Part shown: in pieces, positions 13,031 to 13,901 of the stretch | How positions within the stretch are numbered: the stretch's first letter is position 1 | Layout: each line of letters opens with the position of its first letter | From: Campylobacterales bacterium | GTDB lineage: Bacteria; Campylobacterota; Campylobacteria; Campylobacterales; QNZT01 | Direction: 5' to 3' | DNA length: 13,901 nucleotides | NCBI GenBank assembly: GCA_026985685.1 | Contig: JALSQA010000136.1 | Coordinates: 1 to 13,901 of the forward strand | Made by a program: the position numbers and the translations under genes | The notes under the pieces: model-generated | The model's input: the letters and a program-made list of their open reading frames with translations, nothing else | Told to the model about the DNA's origin: nothing | Databases searched by the model: none

Positions 13031-13901
13031 TTACTCATTTCTCAAAGTAGAGAGAACATCAATTTGGGTTGCTTTTTTAGAAGGATAAAAAGCAGAAAGC
13101 AAGACAATCACCACCGCTCCGATGATAATAGAAACAAAATCTACCATAGAAAGATCTAATGGCAATTTACTAGTTCCATAAACATCAGCAGGTAATGTCA
13201 CTATATCAAAATGTCCTAACACATATAAACCAACAAGCCCTAAAAATGTACCAAACAGTATCCCTGCTCCACCAATCACTGATCCAAGCCAGAAAAATGC
13301 TTTTTTGATTTCATCTTTACTAGCACCCAATGACAACAAAAGTGCAATCTCACGTCGTCTGTTCATGACTGTCATAAGAAGAGAACTGATAATATTTAAA
13401 GAAGCTACCAGGATAATCAACATCAAAACAATAAAAAGTGCCTTTTTCTCCATCGCCATAGCTGAAAATAGATTTCCATTTTGCTGCCACCAACCTACTG
13501 CTACCAAATATGTAGGGAGAAATTTTCTAATCTCTTTGATTTTTTCCATAGGTTTTGTACAACTAACATGAATACCATCATATTTATCACCTTTGACTTT
13601 CATCACTTTGGAAAGTCCTTTAAGAGTGGTGTAAATATAAGCATTGTCATACGCTTGCATTCCAGATTTAAAACTACCTTTATAAGCAAAACGTTTCATG
13701 ATAGGCATGAGTGAGAATCCACCTGGTTGAGATTGTGTAAAAATCAGTGTTACTTTTTCATCTTTTTCTAGTAAGTAGTCATTGGCTATACCTGACCCTG
13801 TGATCATCTCAAAAGTACCGATATGCTTATCTTTAACTGCATCAGCAACTATGTGATTTATCTTTGCTTCTGCATCGAAATCAACACCAAATATAATAGC
13901 A
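13031..13901 (-). CDS. LolC/LolE-family lipoprotein-releasing ABC permease (N-terminus cut by window edge)
   Basis: The frame is open to the right edge, so 289 C-terminal residues are visible and the first membrane segment and part of the periplasmic domain are missing. ITGSGIAND...EKDEKVTLIF is the end-of-domain pattern typical of LolC/LolE. Then comes the FtsX-type permease part: a membrane segment ALFIVLMLIILVASLNIISSLL, the cytoplasmic coupling loop RRREIALLLSLGASKDEIKKAFF, and two more membrane segments, ending YPSKKATQIDVLSTLRNE. With LolD these proteins move lipoproteins from the inner membrane to LolA. Campylobacterota often have a single LolF-like permease, so I leave the symbol empty. 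The ATG at 13805-13807 is internal, not the start. The next gene, hpf, begins about 120 bp downstream. Confidence 0.9.
   Translation of the reverse strand, partial: AIIFGVDFDAEAKINHIVADAVKDKHIGTFEMITGSGIANDYLLEKDEKVTLIFTQSQPGGFSLMPIMKRFAYKGSFKSGMQAYDNAYIYTTLKGLSKVMKVKGDKYDGIHVSCTKPMEKIKEIRKFLPTYLVAVGWWQQNGNLFSAMAMEKKALFIVLMLIILVASLNIISSLLMTVMNRRREIALLLSLGASKDEIKKAFFWLGSVIGGAGILFGTFLGLVGLYVLGHFDIVTLPADVYGTSKLPLDLSMVDFVSIIIGAVVIVLLSAFYPSKKATQIDVLSTLRNE

Noticed and set aside
13031..13807. A complete 258-residue permease starting at the ATG at 13805-13807
   Set aside because: The frame continues upstream to the window edge with LolC/LolE-like sequence (for example AIIFGVDFDAEAK), and the Met lies inside the conserved GTFEMITGSGIA stretch, so it is an internal methionine.

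Overview
The window looks like a piece of a chromosome from a Campylobacterota (epsilonproteobacterial) species, of the Sulfurimonas/Sulfurovum/Arcobacter kind. The base composition is AT-rich. Menaquinone is made by the futalosine route (an MqnD homologue). fliQ stands alone next to a short-type murB, an arrangement I recall from Helicobacter and relatives. The genus is inference. Every gene I support reads on the minus strand, so transcription runs from the right edge to the left edge.

Right part (about 10353-13901): housekeeping genes. In transcription order they are a LolC/LolE-type lipoprotein-release permease cut by the right edge, a long-form ribosome hibernation factor (hpf), mqnD, fliQ and murB. 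mqnD, fliQ and murB are packed tightly: the mqnD stop codon lies inside the fliQ ribosome binding site, and fliQ and murB share one base. A GC-rich hairpin separates hpf from mqnD.

Middle (about 9961-10352): a 392-bp gene-free, extremely AT-rich spacer. It holds a 26-bp perfect palindrome, a hairpin that resembles a better hairpin at the far end of the next operon, and probably the promoter of that operon.

Left part (1-9960): exported proteins with no close recognised function. A three-gene operon encodes a 175-residue, strongly basic, membrane-anchored protein, then a 1543-residue acidic Asn/Asp-rich secreted protein built of about ten beta-sandwich-like modules, then a 1238-residue secreted protein with chitobiase-C-terminal-like and Ig-like modules followed by twelve 47-residue FG-GAP/VCBS repeats in two sets of six. 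A hairpin with features of a terminator ends this operon. A separate gene cut by the left edge encodes another exported protein with a PEP-CTERM-type beta-sandwich domain.

The operon looks like a lineage-specific cell-surface or matrix system. The most interesting signal is in the 1543-residue protein: I count 21 copies of the Campylobacter-type N-glycosylation sequon (D/E-X-N-X-S/T) where composition predicts about four or five, while the other three exported proteins have none that I can find. Its repeated modules also carry a D/N-rich, tryptophan-ending segment that I cannot assign to a known family.
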